From NCBI GenBank assembly GCA_034112085.1, contig JAWUWD010000086.1, positions 10,122 through 74,121 on the forward strand: a DNA stretch of 64,000 nucleotides. Direction: 5' to 3'. The notes below the pieces were generated by a model. That model worked only from the letters and a program-made list of their open reading frames with translations, had not been told where the DNA came from and made no database searches. This document shows positions 61,124-64,000 of this stretch, piece after piece (within the stretch, counting starts at the first letter, position 1; every line of letters starts with the position of its first letter). The position numbers were made by a program, and so were the translations under genes. This DNA comes from JAWUWD01 sp034112085. Its GTDB lineage: Bacteria; Bacteroidota; Bacteroidia; Cytophagales; Cyclobacteriaceae.

Positions 61124-61648
61124 ATGAGAGTTCACGATAAGGAGTTTGAGATGTTCATTGGTGCCGATAAAATCAATACTCGAGTTACTGAGATTGCTGC
61201 CAGCATCAACAAAGACTATAAGGAGAAGACGCCATTATTTATAGCGATTCTCAATGGTTCCTTTATGTTTGCAGCAGATTTGATGAAAGAAGTGAGCATT
61301 CCTAGCGAAATATCTTTCGTGCGGGTCGCGTCTTATGAAGACATGCAAAGCTCTGGAGATATCAAAAAGCTTATTGGTCTCAGTGAGAACATCTTCAATA
61401 GAGAAGTGGTCGTCATAGAAGATATTATTGATTCTGGATTGACTATGAGTAAAATGCTTGAAGAGTTTACTTCACTCGGTGCTAAGAATGTAAGTATCGC
61501 TTCGCTCCTGACAAAGCCTGACAATATGAAAGTAGATATTCCTGTCAAATATTTGGGATTTGAAATTCCTGATAAGTTCGTAGTTGGATATGGATTAGAT
61601 TACAACGGCTTGGGAAGAAACCTCAAAGACATCTATCAATTGAAATAG
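61124..61648 (+). CDS. hpt: Hypoxanthine phosphoribosyltransferase
   Basis: Purine salvage: converts hypoxanthine (and guanine) with PRPP to IMP (GMP). The 174-aa protein has the PRPP motif VVVIEDIIDSGLTM, an upstream flexible loop, and a C-terminal VGYGLDYNGLGRNLKDIYQL. It is followed by adk and obg, a common order in this phylum. Confidence 0.94.
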   Translation: MRVHDKEFEMFIGADKINTRVTEIAASINKDYKEKTPLFIAILNGSFMFAADLMKEVSIPSEISFVRVASYEDMQSSGDIKKLIGLSENIFNREVVVIEDIIDSGLTMSKMLEEFTSLGAKNVSIASLLTKPDNMKVDIPVKYLGFEIPDKFVVGYGLDYNGLGRNLKDIYQLK

Positions 61649-61674
61649 GATCACTGATATTATCCTAAACTTAT

Positions 61675-61682
61675 TATATTTG
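61675..61682 (+). promoter_or_regulatory. Candidate -7 element for adk
   Basis: TATATTTG matches TAnnTTTG and ends 23 nt before the adk ATG, the same distance as at hpt. Confidence 0.45.
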
Positions 61683-61705
61683 ACGCTCAATTTTAATCTT
61701 ATACA

Positions 61706-62284
61706 ATGCTAAATATCGTTTTATTTGGACCTCCAGGAGCAGGAAAAGGAACACAAGCCACTAAATTAGTGGAAAAATATGGGTTGGTACATCTCTCAAC
61801 TGGTGATGTATTTCGCGCCAATATCAAGGGAGAAACAGCATTAGGGAAGTTAGCTAAAAGTTACATGGATCAAGGAAACCTTGTCCCTGACGAAGTGACC
61901 ATTAAAATGCTTGAAAGCGAAGTCAACAATCGCCCCGAGGCGAAAGGATTTATATTCGATGGATTTCCTAGAACCAATCCTCAAGCAGTAGCGCTCGAAA
62001 ATTTATTGAAGAGTAAAAACACTAAAGTAGCACTCATGCTTGCTTTGGAGGTGTCAGAAGACGAACTCACGAAGCGATTATTGCTCAGAGGAGCAGATAG
62101 TGGCAGACCTGATGATCAAAATGAGGATGTAGTTCGCAACCGTATTAAAGTGTATAATGATCAAACAGCCGTAGTAGCAGATTTTTATACAGCGCAAAAC
62201 AAATTTGAAAGTATAAATGGCGTTGGCAGTATCGATGATATTTTCGACAAAACTTGTACAGTTATCAATCAATATAAGATATAA
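61706..62284 (+). CDS. adk: Adenylate kinase
   Basis: Interconverts ATP plus AMP and 2 ADP. The 192-aa protein is the short-LID form. P-loop GPPGAGKGTQ (7-16), AMP site LVHLSTGDVFRANI, and DGFPRTNPQAVAL are present, and the LID is reduced to LLLRGADSGRPDDQNEDVV with no zinc cysteines. It is followed after 6 nt by obg. Confidence 0.96.
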   Translation: MLNIVLFGPPGAGKGTQATKLVEKYGLVHLSTGDVFRANIKGETALGKLAKSYMDQGNLVPDEVTIKMLESEVNNRPEAKGFIFDGFPRTNPQAVALENLLKSKNTKVALMLALEVSEDELTKRLLLRGADSGRPDDQNEDVVRNRIKVYNDQTAVVADFYTAQNKFESINGVGSIDDIFDKTCTVINQYKI

Positions 62285-62290
62285 TTAACC

Positions 62291-63280
62291 TTGGCTTCAT
62301 CTAATTTCATAGACCATGTTCGTTTTTGCTCCAGATCAGGAGCCGGAGGTGCGGGTGCTGTTCACTTAAGAAGAGAAAAGCATGTGCCAAAAGGTGGCCC
62401 CGATGGTGGCAATGGAGGAAGAGGTGGTCACGTTATTCTTCGGGGAAACAAGCAGTTGTGGACTTTGCTTCACTTGCGGTATAAAAAACACGTTATTGGT
62501 AAAAGTGGTCAAAATGGTCAGGGTCATGGTAGTTCGGGATCAGATGGAGAAGACATCATTTTAGAAGTACCTCTTGGTACTATTGCAAAAAATGCAGAGA
62601 CCGAAGAAACCATAATTGAGATTACAGAAGAAGGTCAAGAAATAATTCTTACTTCTGGTGGACGAGGTGGATTGGGTAATGCCAATTTTAAAACGGCTAC
62701 CAATCAAACTCCACGATTTGCACAACCTGGTGAGGAAGGTATTGAAGAATGGATCGTCCTCGAACTCAAAGTACTTGCTGATGTAGGTTTGGTAGGATTC
62801 CCAAATGCAGGTAAATCGACTCTTCTATCAGTCGTGTCTGCTGCCACTCCGGAGATCGCAAACTATGCTTTTACGACATTAGTTCCGAACCTTGGCGTTG
62901 TTCCTTATAGAGATTATAAGTCATTTGTAATGGCAGACATCCCTGGAATTATAGAGGGAGCGTCAGAAGGTAAAGGTCTAGGAATAAGATTTTTAAGGCA
63001 TATCGAGCGAAATTCCATTTTGCTCTTTATGATACCAGCAGACACCGATGACGTTGGTAAGGAATATAAAATTTTACTCTCCGAGCTAACAAAGTACAAC
63101 CCTGAGCTTCTGGATAAAAAGAGGATGTTGGCCATTTCAAAATCCGATATGCTCGATGAAGAGCTCATCACTGAAATGAAAGAACTTCTCCCTCCCGATC
63201 TCCCACATATCTTTATTTCCTCTCTTACTACCTTGGGTATCGTTGACCTCAAGGATATGATCTGGAAGGCCCTCAACTAA
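62291..63280 (+). CDS. obgE: Obg-family GTPase
   Basis: Essential ribosome-assembly and stress GTPase. The 329-aa protein has the Gly-rich Obg fold (about 1-158, including HVPKGGPDGGNGGRGGHVIL) and a G domain: G1 GFPNAGKS (169-176), switch TTLVPNLGVV, G3 DIPGIIEGAS, then SKSD. The start is TTG at 62291, since no ATG precedes the conserved FIDHVRF start. It lies 6 nt after adk, probably the same operon. Confidence 0.95.
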   Translation: MASSNFIDHVRFCSRSGAGGAGAVHLRREKHVPKGGPDGGNGGRGGHVILRGNKQLWTLLHLRYKKHVIGKSGQNGQGHGSSGSDGEDIILEVPLGTIAKNAETEETIIEITEEGQEIILTSGGRGGLGNANFKTATNQTPRFAQPGEEGIEEWIVLELKVLADVGLVGFPNAGKSTLLSVVSAATPEIANYAFTTLVPNLGVVPYRDYKSFVMADIPGIIEGASEGKGLGIRFLRHIERNSILLFMIPADTDDVGKEYKILLSELTKYNPELLDKKRMLAISKSDMLDEELITEMKELLPPDLPHIFISSLTTLGIVDLKDMIWKALN

Positions 63281-63382
63281 ATCAATAAAATCAAAAGTGA
63301 CATTATGACACCATTTGTCAGTTGGCAATATAATTGTCAACTGCCTCATACAATTTGTCATAAATAATACGAGTACCATAGC

Positions 63383-63961
63383 ATGAAAAAGGATAAAACA
63401 GCCGAAAGCGGGGAGAATATAGAAGAAAACGACAACGTAAAAACAATAAACATTGACGAAGTCGAAGAAAACCAAGAAGAAGTTGAAGTCGAAGAGACGG
63501 TAGAATTGTCGGAACTAGATAAGACTAAAGCCGAATTGGCAGAAGCTAAGGATAAGTATCTGCGCCTATACTCGGAGTTTGAAAACTACAGAAGAAGAAC
63601 CTCTAAAGAAAAACTTGACCTAATTCAAACGGCCAGTGAAGGTTTGATAAGTGCCCTTATACCAATAGTTGACGATTTCGAAAGAGCCGAAAAGTCTAAT
63701 AAAGAAGATACTGACATCAAATCTGTGCAAGAAGGCATGACGTTGATTGCTAACAAGTTCAATAATACACTGATTCAAAAAGGACTTAAGGTGATGGAGA
63801 GTAAGCAAGGAATTGCATTTGATCCTGAAATTCATGAGGCGATAACACAAATACCTGCACCAACTAAGAAGTTGAAAGGGAAAGTAGTGGATTTAGTAGA
63901 AAATGGATACTTCCTATGTGAGAAATTTATTCGATTTGCAAAAGTAGTAATATGTAACTAA
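63383..63961 (+). CDS. grpE: Nucleotide exchange factor GrpE
   Basis: DnaK nucleotide exchange factor. The 192-aa protein has an acidic disordered N-terminus (about 1-50), a long coiled coil, and the family core RLYSEFENYRRRTSKEK, then GLKVMESKQGIAFDPEIHEA. The typical C-terminal beta domain ends at KFIRFAKVVICN. It is followed after 12 nt by dnaJ. Confidence 0.95.
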   Translation: MKKDKTAESGENIEENDNVKTINIDEVEENQEEVEVEETVELSELDKTKAELAEAKDKYLRLYSEFENYRRRTSKEKLDLIQTASEGLISALIPIVDDFERAEKSNKEDTDIKSVQEGMTLIANKFNNTLIQKGLKVMESKQGIAFDPEIHEAITQIPAPTKKLKGKVVDLVENGYFLCEKFIRFAKVVICN

Positions 63962-63973
63962 TCAGAAAGTACG

Positions 63974-64000
63974 ATGGCTAAGAGAGACTATTATGAGGTG
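63974..64000 (+). CDS. dnaJ: Chaperone DnaJ, start only (partial)
   Basis: Only nine codons, MAKRDYYEV, are inside the window. They match the start of DnaJ, and the position after grpE is the classical order. The rest lies beyond the right edge. Confidence 0.85.

Overview
The window looks like chromosomal DNA from a free-living member of the Bacteroidota, most likely the order Cytophagales. The evidence is AT-rich DNA, a long NusB (379 aa), an IleS without the C-terminal zinc finger, a DUF1573 lipoprotein beside nusB, short-LID adenylate kinase, PadR plus prefix-domain permease pairs, and candidate -7 promoter elements of the TAnnTTTG type. I see no rRNA, tRNA, CRISPR array, prophage, complete insertion sequence or plasmid function. 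Most genes are housekeeping or ordinary envelope genes in short operons.

Layout. 1-4.2 kb: start of an ABC exporter (minus, cut by the window edge), leucine dehydrogenase, then nusB, a YtxH protein and a DUF1573 lipoprotein, closed by a strong terminator. 4.2-6.2 kb: an AT-rich island with one multi-membrane GT-C-like protein between two gene-free stretches. 6.2-14.3 kb: dihydrolipoyl dehydrogenase, FabG, a membrane J-domain protein, a GreA/GreB-like protein, Fur, catalase-peroxidase KatG and an orphan gene. 14.3-18.2 kb: ribH, a membrane TPR protein and pdhA on the minus strand, diverging from recF and a DUF721/DciA-like gene. 18.2-28.5 kb: small secreted proteins, then lspA, ileS, an RND/MMPL exporter, a beta-helix lipoprotein and prfA, all minus.

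28.5-42 kb: a small lipoprotein, a PadR regulator with its FtsX-type permease, an AI-2E family protein, a DUF2911 protein, then a plus-strand envelope run (DinB, PBP4-type DD-peptidase, GH3 NagZ-like hexosaminidase, a small coiled-coil protein, M1 peptidase, LpxL-like acyltransferase). A minus operon follows with an ECF sigma factor, an 84-aa membrane protein and a TonB-like protein. 42-45.6 kb: the most unusual part. A solo GIY-YIG gene broken by a stop at codon 5 sits between palindromic repeat units, with a decayed third unit about 2.5 kb away, beyond a small unknown protein and an orphan TPR histidine kinase. 45.6-64 kb: gdhA, tpiA with a coupled DUF6150-like gene, prmA, a 1629-aa acidic secreted protein, a nitronate monooxygenase-like enzyme, a second DinB protein, hemE, serine dehydratase alpha subunit, two membrane proteins, upp, an M42-like peptidase, hpt, adk, obg, grpE and the start of dnaJ.

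How the genes fit together. Amino-acid nitrogen handling (leucine and glutamate dehydrogenases, serine dehydratase) and central carbon enzymes (PDH E1 alpha, Lpd, TpiA) are scattered rather than clustered. Purine and pyrimidine salvage (hpt, adk, upp) lies beside the ribosome/chaperone set obg-grpE-dnaJ. Envelope maintenance is the main theme of 32-41 kb. The most interesting non-coding signals are the 145-165-bp paired-palindrome units around the GIY-YIG gene, a 13-bp direct repeat upstream of padR, a long dyad upstream of fur, and a structured GC-richer patch downstream of lspA.
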